The notes beneath the pieces are model-generated. The model was not told where the DNA came from. It searched no databases and was given only the letters and a program-made list of their open reading frames with translations. This document shows, piece by piece, positions 21,050-29,774 of a stretch of DNA of 53,322 bases (positions are counted from its first letter, which is position 1; each line of letters begins with the position of its first letter). The stretch covers positions 1 through 53,322 of the forward strand of contig RBZT01000689.1 in assembly GCA_003693705.1 (NCBI GenBank), written 5' to 3'. The translations under genes and the position numbers were made by a program. The DNA is from Polymyxa betae (Eukaryota; Endomyxa; Phytomyxea; Plasmodiophorida; Plasmodiophoridae).

Positions 21050-21125
21050 CGTGAACAATCCTTCAAATATCTCAACCTATAGAGTTTTAATAACATCCAC
21101 GCATGAAATAAACTTGCAGCCTCAC

Positions 21126-21178
21126 GTACCTCCGATCAGGAAGCGGGTTCGAATCTCGATCGAGGTATTATTTTTTTT
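21126..21178 (+). other. tRNA-like T-arm with Pol III-type terminator
   Basis: B-box-like GGTTCGAATCT at 21146-21156 is followed 14 bases later by T8 (21171-21178). The flanks TACCTCCGATC and GATCGAGGTA form a stem around it, giving an acceptor/T-arm minihelix. No D-arm or anticodon arm of normal size fits, so this is not a full tRNA gene. A SINE head or a tRNA fragment is more likely. Confidence 0.4.
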
Positions 21179-21294
21179 GCAGCTCGCAGGTGAGCGAGTT
21201 CTTTCCTTTGTGGCTTCAGTGGACAACACGAAAAGATTCCATGAGAAGAGTGTCCTCATAGTTCCTGTGGTGGCTGCGGCCTTCGTTACCTACA

Positions 21295-21367
21295 GTTAGC
21301 GAAGCAATTCTGGGCCGGCCTCCACGAGGGTCGGGGTTCGAATCCCGTTCAGGGCATTCGTTTTTTT
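21295..21367 (+). other. Second tRNA-like T-arm with Pol III-type terminator
   Basis: A perfect B-box GGTTCGAATCC at 21335-21345 is followed 15 bases later by T7 (21361-21367). The outer T-stem pairs are poor and I could not fold a complete cloverleaf upstream. It lies 190 bases after a similar T-arm and 69 bases before the F-box gene. Confidence 0.4.
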
Positions 21368-21435
21368 GCGCGCGGCTTCTTTTTGGACTTAAGTTGGTGG
21401 ACGACCCCGAGCCTTGTCGTGAACAAAACGTCCCC

Positions 21436-22695
21436 ATGTTTCGTGTGGTGGTGTTCGTCGTACTCGCCGTCCATGTCGGGGTCGGCACGATCACGATGTT
21501 GCCGGACGAGCTGTTGACCGAAGTCATGGTCCGCATCCCGGACTCCGCGGCACTCGTCAATCTCAGCCTGGCCTCGCACAGTCTGCACAGGCTGGCGCAA
21601 CCTCTCCTGACCGAGCGCTTCGAGTTCCGTCGGCGGCTCCGGAACGCCGCCGCTGTGGACACGGACTTGCTCGCCATCATCCCGGGCTTGTTACGCTCTA
21701 TCGCTCGCGCCCGCAATCTGCATTCATACGCCGTCGCCCTAAAACATCAGGACGCCCTGGGCCTGTACGACCACCTGGTGCGCAGCCCGCTGCCACGCTC
21801 TCTCGTCATCGATCTTCTGAAACAATTGATCGCCGCCGTCCCAGTCTTCGCCGACATCGTCTCGTTCACGGACTTCAGGGAGGCGAATGCCGCCGATCTG
21901 CTGGCGGTCATGCCGCCCCGGGCGCTTCGCGACGCCGCGGTCGGCGGCGTTCCGGCCCCGGTCCTGGAGACCATCACGCAGCTGGTCGACGGGATGTGTC
22001 AGGATCCAGTCCCGGGTGTGACTCCGTCGCTGATAGCGCAAGTCCGTGCACGGTATCCGCCGCCCTTCAACCTCTGCTTTCCATACAACGACAAGATCGT
22101 CTTTCTGGCCACCTGGTGCATGAAACTGGGCGAATGCCGCCTGCTGGCGGACGCCGACGCAGTCCTGGCCTTGCTGCAGAACGGGCTGCGCTTCGATCTG
22201 TATGTTTATGTTACCCGAGTGCCAGTGTCGTTGCAGACACTGCGTCGTGTCTGGCCGCTGTTGCGGATCCCGGAGCCGAAAGCGTCGGAGTTTTGGAAGA
22301 TCTTGTCGACCTTGATTATGGTGGGCCAGTTCGCGAACGCCGTGGCGTTCTTGCAGATGCCGCCGGTCGTCCAGGCGATCCGCTCGGATCCGTCGGGGTT
22401 CGTACAAGCCCTTCGGACCGTGATCGCCTGGGATCGGGCTGGACTGATGCGGTTTGTAGTAAGGCAGCCGTTCTGGCCTGACGTTAAGAATGTCGGAGGA
22501 TCGGATGATGGGCGTACTGTCCTGGATCATGCGATTGCCGAGAGCCGATCGGAGATCATCAGGATCCTGGCCGAAGGTCAGCAGCGGCCGAATCCGCCCT
22601 CTCCAGATCGTCAAATCAACCAATCTTCGCAACCTTCATCGTCTCTTGTATGGACCATAATGGGACGGGTATTATGTGGTGCCAATTCAGCATGA
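21436..22695 (+). CDS. F-box protein, paralogue 2, with signal-peptide-like start
   Basis: A single-exon frame of 419 residues. The first ATG (21436) gives a hydrophobic leader FRVVVFVVLAVHVGVG directly before the F-box, MLPDELLTEVMVRI then LVNLSLASHSLHRLAQPLL. An internal ATG at 21496 would give a leaderless F-box protein. The body aligns with the F-box gene at 18693-19853 (shared RYPPPFNLCFP and ALLQNGLRFDL). Known F-box proteins act in the cytosol or nucleus as SCF adaptors. A leader peptide would make it a candidate secreted effector, which is inference from the N-terminus only. The coding region is GC-rich, with little sign of decay. Confidence 0.7.
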   Translation: MFRVVVFVVLAVHVGVGTITMLPDELLTEVMVRIPDSAALVNLSLASHSLHRLAQPLLTERFEFRRRLRNAAAVDTDLLAIIPGLLRSIARARNLHSYAVALKHQDALGLYDHLVRSPLPRSLVIDLLKQLIAAVPVFADIVSFTDFREANAADLLAVMPPRALRDAAVGGVPAPVLETITQLVDGMCQDPVPGVTPSLIAQVRARYPPPFNLCFPYNDKIVFLATWCMKLGECRLLADADAVLALLQNGLRFDLYVYVTRVPVSLQTLRRVWPLLRIPEPKASEFWKILSTLIMVGQFANAVAFLQMPPVVQAIRSDPSGFVQALRTVIAWDRAGLMRFVVRQPFWPDVKNVGGSDDGRTVLDHAIAESRSEIIRILAEGQQRPNPPSPDRQINQSSQPSSSLVWTIMGRVLCGANSA

Positions 22696-23062
22696 TTCGG
22701 CACACACAATGTGTCCTTGCCACTTTTGCTGTGTGTTCGCCATTCATCAATAAAATCATTGTGTATTTCAAAAATTCGGTCCCTTCGTTATCAAAGCCTC
22801 TGCCTATGTGTTTTATTGGTTCGGAGGCAGCACGACCAGCTGACGAAGAGGTCAGATTCTGCATGTTTCAAACCCAACATAACTGGCAAGATTCCTCTAT
22901 AGTGGACAATTAACAAGCTCTGGTTTTGTTGCTTCGCTCAAAAATTTTGATAAGAAAATTGATAAAAAATATGAAGAAATTGCGAGTTTTTTGAATGGGG
23001 AAATGACTCAACCATGATTAGCCGGAACTACGACTCACGACCAATTTCATTTCGGATTTTCG

Positions 23063-23772
23063 ATGCGATTGGTTTTCGTCTTCCTCGTGATCGTTGCGGC
23101 AAGCAGCGATCTGGCACGGGCCTGGGTCCACGACGATGATTACGGCGGCGATCGGGTATGTCCATCGCGAGGTCCGAACCGCGGCTCATTGAGAATCTCG
23201 GCAGAATTCCCATCGTTTTTCAAGATCACATAACGATAAAGACCTTGTTACAACTACCAAGACCGTTAATCTCAACGGTATCAATTATCCACAAACTTAA
23301 TTTTTTGCAAAACCTTTTTCTTGTAAACTCGATTCTTTTCTTCTTACGATTTTTCTAATAATTTTTCGCAAAAACATTATCTTTCAAACTCGTATTTTTT
23401 CTTCTTGCGATTTTCTAATAATATTTTGCAATAAACTTTTTTTTAACTCGTATTTTTTCTTACTGCGATTTTCTAATTTGAGTCTTCTATCACGCTCTTT
23501 TTTTGCAAAGCTACCGATACCCATACCGTGTTCGGCGGCTGTAAGTTTCATGCCTCCAGAGAGTTTACGTTTCGTGTAACGTTTCCCTGTTCGAAACAGC
23601 TGGTGACTGGAACCTCTAGGTCAGGGTACGATGGGATCACATACCTCCCATCATGTTCATGATGATGGTGGTCATCACCATCATCCCGGCCTATCGGATT
23701 CGTTACTCAGCATGTAACATTACCACACATATCAATTCCAACTTCACATTGATCGACCGTTGCGGAATCTAA
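23063..23772 (+). CDS. Small secreted or membrane protein (three-exon model)
   Basis: The model is join(23063..23155,~23512..23541,~23622..23772). Exon 1 is a textbook signal peptide, MRLVFVFLVIVAASSDLARA, then WVHDDDYGGDR, ending at a GTATGT donor. A 30-base exon 2 lies before a GTAAGT donor. Exon 3 is open for 50 codons with a hydrophobic stretch (IMFMMMVVITIIPAY) and N-glycosylation sites (CNITT, NSNFT) to TAA at 23772, followed at once by AATAAA. Exon 1 is convincing. Exons 2 and 3 rest on splice-site fit and phase. No family is recognised. The first intron holds a tandem repeat. Confidence 0.45.
23295..23485. repeat. AT-rich tandem repeat, about three units of 60 bp, in an intron
   Basis: Three imperfect copies with the order CTCGTATTTTTTCTT, then (C/G)CGATTTTCTAATAAT, then TTTGCAA. 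The units lie in the first intron of the small secreted-protein gene. Confidence 0.6.
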
Positions 23773-23910
23773 ATAAAATCCATTTTTTTTGTGAATTTCT
23801 CTTCAAAATCACACGCGTTTTTTTTAGTGCTCGAGGTCTGTGATTTGATGATTTGGTTGAGTCAGGTTTATTACATCTCCTGAAATCTTGTAATGTTACG
23901 CTGAGTGATC

Positions 23911-24153
23911 TCAATCGTGTTGCTCTTTGTCGGGTTCTTGGTCTTGCGGCTGCGATGGCTTCAGAGCGTCCTCATCGAGCTCTTTATCGTCGACAAAGTA
24001 CTCATCCGCGATCTTCTCGGAGCGGACCAGGAAGTGCTCCAGGGCCTGTACGCCGATCTCCACGGACTGGTTCTTATCGCGGAACAGGCGGTCGGTGCGC
24101 AGCAGGTCCGGATCCGCCTCCATCACGGGAAGCGCCTGGTTCGTCGTCGCCAT
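23911..24153 (-). CDS. Small acidic hypothetical protein
   Basis: A minus-strand frame from ATG at 24153 gives 80 residues, MATTNQALPVMEADPDLL at the start and a very acidic, Gln/Glu-rich tail (DEDALKPSQPQDQEPDKE). A helix-like middle reads EIGVQALEHFLVRSEKIADE. There is no signal peptide or known domain. Plus-strand frames over the same bases look like shadows. A telomere-like repeat (24228-24242) lies about 75 bases upstream of the start. Confidence 0.45.
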   Translation of the reverse strand: MATTNQALPVMEADPDLLRTDRLFRDKNQSVEIGVQALEHFLVRSEKIADEYFVDDKELDEDALKPSQPQDQEPDKEQHD

Positions 24154-24227
24154 CGCCCGATTGGTTCGAGATTTTGCGGCATGCGACCTGACACATCGAA
24201 ATATCTTCGTGACGTCACAAGACGTTC

Positions 24228-24242
24228 TAACCCTAAACCCTA
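24228..24242. repeat. Interstitial telomere-like repeat
   Basis: TAACCCTAAACCCTA, in the presumed 5' flank of the minus-strand small protein at 23911-24153. About 500 bases to the right hold no gene I can support. Confidence 0.6.
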
Positions 24243-24740
24243 TCTGGTGGGTTTCCGGAAACATCTGGTGAGAGAGAATTGCCGATTCCTGATAATAGAT
24301 TTTTCATAAAATTGAAAAAATGATTGCTCTGTGTCTATAGACAATTAGATCAGACAATACAGGAGCAAATATCGTTTATTATAAGATGGAAATTCAGAGA
24401 AAATGATTCCAAGCGTGGTATTCATTTGTCGAAAGTAACATTAAATTGCTGCTGATTTCTTCGAAATATTTGAAATGGATAGTCCTCATAATGGGCTATC
24501 ATGCTGCCTTATCGCAACAATTTTATCACCTTTTTTAACCGCTTCCGACATCGATCTCTTCACACATTTTCAAGCATTCTTACATAAGCATTTCCTGCCC
24601 TGGAAAGGCGAGGGTGCGCCATGATACAGCAGCTGCACGAATAAATATTCGTGCCCTCCTGCGATATTCGTGGAATAATGCGAGGGGAGGCCGCCCCAGC
24701 AATGCTGTTAGGGACACTGCGTGTATCAATATAGAGCGCA

Positions 24741-25516
24741 ATGTGCAGCACTGAACCCCAGGAGGGGCCGCGGGGTGGACGCACTCCCCAACCATCATTC
24801 GTCTCTCTCTTATTCGTCCTCCTGGCTGCCTTGGCATCCGCCGCCCATTACGACAACCCGGATCCCGAGCTTTCCGGCAGTCCCAAACCCAAAGTGAACA
24901 CGGTAACAGCTAGATACGCCTCCCCTCTTGCACCCCAAGACCCCACCACCAGCCTATCTAGCTCTGTTATCGTTGATATTTCTGAAACCAACCTTATCGA
25001 GCCTGAACATCTTCATATAACGAGCGAAGGTAAACTACAAAAAGTTTCTTATCTCGGATTAAACCTTTTTCAGAGCGAAATTCTCAGTTTGCACTAACAG
25101 CGTTCACTATCATGCTTTCTATTGGGCAGCTGATCATTCACCTCCGTTTATGGCCGGGCCGATCTCGTGATGTTTGTTACAGATCCAGTATTCCCTGTCT
25201 CCTTCCATTAGCATCTTTACTGATTGGATTCGTCGCGTATTGCGTCATGATGTGGATGGCGGATAAGCAGGTCGTACCGCAACGTTCCGTCGCGAATTCG
25301 ATCAGTTTCGTGATTCATGCCGTGTGCTACGGCCTGGCGATCAACTATATCGCCAGTCCGTGTATTCTGCTTCCAATATGGCTCGGCAGCATGCTGTTTT
25401 ATGTTGCGTTCTTTATTACAGATGTCATGTCATGCGGATTCAAGCAGATTCCGTCGAAATCAATGTGGTCTGCGCTCAGTCGGTTATTTGTCCCCCAAAA
25501 AGCCCATTCTCTGTAG
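24741..25516 (+). CDS. Predicted membrane protein with internal signal-like segment
   Basis: CDS join(24741..25029,25074..25516), 243 residues. The 44-nt intron restores frame (exon 1 ends in phase 1, exon 2 continues SQFALTAFTIMLSIGQLI). Residues 20-35 (SFVSLLFVLLAALASA) look like a signal peptide placed after a short hydrophilic leader. An in-frame start closer to it was not found, so an upstream exon is possible. A Ser/Thr/Pro-rich stretch follows, then about four membrane segments (for example LPLASLLIGFVAYCVMMWM and LLPIWLGSMLFYVAFFITD). The tail is basic. No family is recognised, but the style recalls the last helices of the PA/7TM genes at 8-13 kb. Confidence 0.55.
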
Positions 25517-26042
25517 GGTTGAGCTCATTTTTTGACCAACTGAAACTGGCCCTTGTGACACAAAGAAAATGTCCGAAACCCCTAAAAATTTCTCTATCTG
25601 ATTTGTTGCTGAATGCCCCATTTGAAATGAAATAAATACTGGCAGAATAGACAGACTGACTCGTTGTATCGCAGTAGCTTATTGACCGTCAGGACAGATT
25701 CGGTTACAAGACCGATAAGAATGATTCAATTCCCAGCCAGGAGACTATCGGCGAGGATGTTCTCAAATCCGCTCCTGAATGCAGATATGCACCAGCTGTA
25801 GCAAGTAAGCTGGAAATGCGATTCTGCTCAATTATAACCTGATTATTTTGTTAAACAAAAAACGCAATGAAATGCGCACGAGTTTGCTATCATAGAGAGT
25901 CCAGAGCGATTGTGATTCCAAAATCCGATGTACTGTTGTTGGTAGATCCGCTCTCAAAAACGGCGTCGAAGCATTGCGCTCGTTTGATGGTCGCCGCTGC
26001 AACAGCCCGCTATCTCCAGCACCGCCTCCATTCGAATTAACG

Positions 26043-26306
26043 CTTATTCGAAGCCGGCGATGGAACAGGACCGCCTCCAACCAGCATCGCCGCTTCAGCC
26101 GGCTCCCTCTTCGCCTCCTTACCCGCTGACAGCGACCAAACCGTAATTGCTTTCTCGACCGTTTCCAACAACCGACGCAGACTGTACGACCTCATCAGCG
26201 CGACCCAACGGAACGACGGCGGCCGAGAATGTGTATTGCTTGAGGACGACGTCGGGCCTGACAACGTGAAGGTCGAGCTGGATGTACAGTGTTCCCGGAT
26301 TAGATA
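26043..26306 (+). CDS. Hypothetical exon-like open segment
   Basis: The plus strand is open without an ATG from about 26043 to TAA 26306. It reads like protein: TVIAFSTVSNNRRRLYDLIS, then ECVLLEDDVGPDNVKVELDV. The minus-strand 120-codon frame is Ser/Arg-rich and looks like its shadow. If real it is an internal or last exon whose partners I could not fix. RRLYDLIS superficially recalls the E2F motif RRIYD, but nothing else of that domain is present. Confidence 0.3.
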
Positions 26307-26596
26307 AAGCTGGGCTGTCGGTGGATATTTCGAGACCCCAGCTGAGGCCGTAATTCGTGTCCTGCCAAAGCTGACGTTAATGTTGGTGTTTTGTTTCACA
26401 CCGTACTCGTGCGAAAGGGGAATTGTGCAGCCACCAGTGATGGACTCGCGTTACGATCCAGGGCTCCGGGCTCCGGGAATACAGGCCCGATCGACGGTTT
26501 ATCAAACTGGTGGCAGCACACTTGACAGTTTACACTTTTCAGTGGCATTTCAGCTAGCTGCTGCTAATAGCGGGAGCAGCGAGAATCTTTTTACAG

Positions 26597-26608
26597 TTAG
26601 GGTTTAGG
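26597..26608. repeat. Interstitial telomere-like repeat
   Basis: TTAGGGTTTAGG, in a region with only small open frames. Confidence 0.55.
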
Positions 26609-27039
26609 CCTATATATTCATCTAATTTCTATTGTTTCAGGGCCAGCTATAATTATTCCCTTTTTCAAGCAAGCCTTAACTAACTTTTCTCACGTGAAAA
26701 TAGGAATCATTCCTTACAGGCAAGTTATATTTCGGAACCCTTGACAGAACTGCTCGCAGATATTGTAACGAAGCGTCGAGGAGGTTTCGGGGATGGCTCG
26801 AAATAGTGACAGGACTGCAGAGCGGAATACAGCCTTCCCGTAACTTCAATCCAGTGTAAACGGAAATGGTGCGTAAATCCCATAACATAATGCTGCTGCA
26901 CGTCGGTGTGCATTGCTGCCAGCCGTACTGGCTCATCATCCGGACACCGACAGAGAAAAAGATGTCTGAGCAATCTCGGTATCTTACTCGACTGCTTCAC
27001 AACTTCGGACCAACATGGTTTTAATCTCAGCTCATTCCT

Positions 27040-27378
27040 CCTCAACTTGACTTTTACGCGATGCCTATCATAGCAATCATTGGCACATTTGATGCCTCGG
27101 ATACAGGTCTAGCATCTGTTTGTCATCAATTTCAATCATCCTGGACGAAACGCAAACTGAAAAAGAATCATCTTCATATCTCATCTGCCGAACTTCAAAC
27201 GGTCGACATGACGATCAGGGAAAACCGCTCAGCATCGCTCCTCGTAGATAATCAAGCAGTGATTGGAATGTTGAATAATGGTCACCCTCACTCTGGGTAT
27301 AATCCTATTTTATTACGTCATTGTTCAGGCATATGGACAGGTTCCAAGAATGTCCAATTTGAATTCGTCGCCTTATAG
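27040..27378 (+). pseudogene. Retroelement RNase H fragment
   Basis: The frame reads TFDASDTGLASVCHQF, then SSAELQTVDMTI, then LLVDNQAVIGMLNNGHP, in the order DAS (first Asp), Glu, Asp-Asn that marks the RNase H fold in DIRS/Ngaro- and Gypsy-like retroelements. The spacing and the DNQAVIGMLN motif fit DIRS-type elements best. No reverse transcriptase, recombinase or terminal repeats are visible around it, and flanking frames are broken, so this is a truncated relic. The region 25517-27040 otherwise holds no gene I can support beyond the segment at 26043. Confidence 0.5.
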
Positions 27379-27937
27379 TACAATAGCTAGGACGGCGGAC
27401 TACTTTTCATGTTTGCCAGACCAGAAAGGACCCACAGGGAAATTTTTGTCCCAGATTTAATGTGGAACCAAAGGGCAGTGGCGAAGATGGCTACGTTCCG
27501 CGAACGCTTGGAGAGAAGCACTAACGGAAGCCATGCAGCTCACGTCGCACCCTGTAAGAGTGCAGCCCTGAGGCCGCGCCACTGTATGACGCAATTGACT
27601 CCAGTCGCAGTCAACTTAAAACATTGGTACTGTATTCTATGCTCCATATGATCATATCTGTGAGACAGACGCGTCAACGCACCGTCTGCTAATTACTATT
27701 TGAAGAATTTTCATCCCAAAAGATCAATTCATTCTGCAAATCATCACTTGATATCAACATCAAGTTTAGAGCATCTCCACAGCGGCGACCCAACTCCAAA
27801 CTTTCCCAGTGATCGTGACAGGAAAGGTGAGACTGATCGGCCACAGCGGCTTGCGGCAACCCAAACCAAAATATTTTGGTTTTGTGACTGGCAGCGAACC
27901 CTTTTCTCTAGCTTGGATATGGGTATCTATCTACCCG

Positions 27938-28471
27938 TAGGGCTCCTATCGGTAGTCTCGGGTCGGGTACTTGCTTACTACCGGTATCGTATCCGGAAAA
28001 CCGGACACGATACCGGTAGTATCGGCTACCGTAACATGAAATACTAATAAAGGAGCGGAAACAACTTTTACAGTTCATTTTTTCAATGCACACTTTGCCA
28101 ACAATAATGAGCTGAGCGTCTCTTTTTTCAAGGAGTGTCTGCGAAGCCCGACCACATCCCGAACTTAGTTAAATGTTCTTTCAGCCGCCACTGATGATCC
28201 GAGAATGGAAAGAATGTTCTTGGCAACTTTGCTGAGGTTCGAAAATTAAACTGTTTCGAATGGGGTTTCCACAATTCCAAGGGATCGACTGCTGGATGCT
28301 CTCAACGCAAGCTCAGGTACTTATCCACTTCATCCATTACCTGTTGCTCTGCGACAGTATGGGAGACTATAAATTTCGGTAGTTTTCGGTACCCGGTCGG
28401 ATAGCTCCCTAGTACCGGTATCCGATCCGAACACCGATACTCGGGTAGTATCCGACCGAATCGGAGCCCTA
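27938..28471. mobile_element. hAT-like MITE, 534 bp
   Basis: The left end TAGGGCTCCTATCGG and right end CCGAATCGGAGCCCTA form imperfect terminal inverted repeats. An 8-bp direct repeat ATCTACCC lies at 27929-27936 and 28472-28479, with one extra G between the left copy and the TIR. TIRs starting TAGGG and an 8-bp target duplication are typical of hAT transposons. The inside has no coding potential but holds further inverted CCGGTATCG-type blocks near both ends. It is non-autonomous. Confidence 0.6.
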
Positions 28472-28619
28472 ATCTACCCAAATCCTCAACCCTTTTTGTT
28501 TCAACTGTACAATACCATGTCTAATTCTGCTTCATTAGCTCGCCCTACCCTGTTCGTGGAAAAATTTGGAAACCGGAGGACTGTATAATTCTTGTACGAT
28601 GATGGATGGCTGATTGCGA

Positions 28620-29130
28620 AGACTTTATCAAAGGAAATGACCAGAAAGCAGACCATTTGCCGAAGGCAGTTGCTGAAAAGATTCCCGAACGTAATGGATT
28701 GTCCTTTAGAAAGGCTTGGACAAGCGTCTCTTCAAGTGTCCAAAAATTCAGCGGTGCTATGCACAGATTGTAGCTAAGAAACCGAGCGGATCGATAGCTC
28801 TGGAACTTTACCGTGCTCAGACCGACGGCTCTGATTTCAAGTATATAGAATGTTGGCAAATCCTGTGCGAATGCCCAAAATTCGCCGCACAGTACGTATG
28901 TTGACACTGAATCGAGTAATGACTTGATCACAGATCCTGCCATAGTTTTAACAGAAAATCGTCCAATTGGTGCACAGCGTGCGGGGCGACGTCCCGAACA
29001 AGCTGACACCGACATGAATTCTTCAAATTTGCTTCAGGCGAGCATCAAACGGAACTACGTTTTACCGGAACAGACAGCTGCAAATGAAAGAGCATGCAGC
29101 GGCCTTGCGATGGCAATCGGAAGCATTTGA
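28620..29130 (+). pseudogene. Degenerate Harbinger-associated NAM-like/Myb-like protein
   Basis: Three frame-shifted pieces follow one another on the plus strand in the order expected for the trihelix/NAM-associated proteins that accompany PIF-Harbinger elements: DQKADHLPKAVAEKI and VQKFSGAMHRL (about 28640-28770), then SGSIALELYRAQTDGS and FKYIECWQILCECPKF (28790-28885; the CW-x-iL-x-pKF pattern), then ENRPIGAQRAGRRPEQ (28950-29000; the RPiG-x-xxAK motif). Stops and at least one frame change separate them. This matches a decayed second gene of such an element. No transposase was found nearby. Confidence 0.5.
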
Positions 29131-29478
29131 AAAACAGAAATGTGGGATCTATAAATATCGTTCAGATCGCCGAATGCCACTGAGACAAGTCGCAGATGCG
29201 ACATACGGATTAAATTAAGTTAGTTGCCGAATGACACTAGAGTTAGACGATACTCAAGAAAACTATCGATAAAATAATACTCATTCCACCAAAATCTCAC
29301 CTCACCTTGATCGTAATTTAAGGGTGCTACGACGATATCGCCACGTCAAGGAAGCTATTCGCCTATTCCCGATTAAAGAAGAAGGCATTCCTCCATCATC
29401 AATGGAATTCTTCGCTTTAAAAAAAGCAAAGAAACTGGCCCATGTGCAGTCGCTTGTTCATTCAGATAATCACAGGGT

Positions 29479-29673
29479 AAGGACCAAGCCCAGCTGGTAG
29501 CCGAACCGTTCATGCCTTACAGAAGAAACAACAACCTCGCAAACGGGCACCCACAAAGAGCGCAATGCCGTGCGTTTCATTCTGCAAGGACAAAGCCCAG
29601 GTGGTAGCCGAACCACACAAGCCATACAGAAGAAACAACAGCTTCGCAAACGGGCACACACAACAAACGCAAT
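29479..29673. repeat. Direct repeat, 88-bp unit, period 107
   Basis: AAGGACCAAGCCCAGCTGGT at 29479 recurs as AAGGACAAAGCCCAGGTGGT at 29586. Both continue through TAGCCGAACC and GAAGAAACAACA to CGCAAACGGGCAC. The second copy is in an open frame (29565-29774). Confidence 0.7.
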
Positions 29674-29774
29674 TTTGGAGCATGTCAGACAGTCATCAAC
29701 TGTCACAGCTACTGCGGTCGCCAACATTGAATCAGCAAAATTATTCTGATCTGAAAGTGAAAATACTTTTGTAA

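Noticed and set aside
21216-21716. 166-codon minus-strand frame containing ERDSNPDPRGGRP
   Set aside because: The RDSNP string is the usual false translation of a tRNA T-arm; the rest shadows the F-box gene.
21739-22632. 297-codon minus-strand frame
   Set aside because: Shadow of the F-box gene 21436-22695; it has an Arg/Asp/Gln-rich composition typical of a complement frame.
26170-26200. RRLYDLIS as an E2F DNA-binding motif
   Set aside because: Only a few residues match and the rest of the winged-helix domain is absent.
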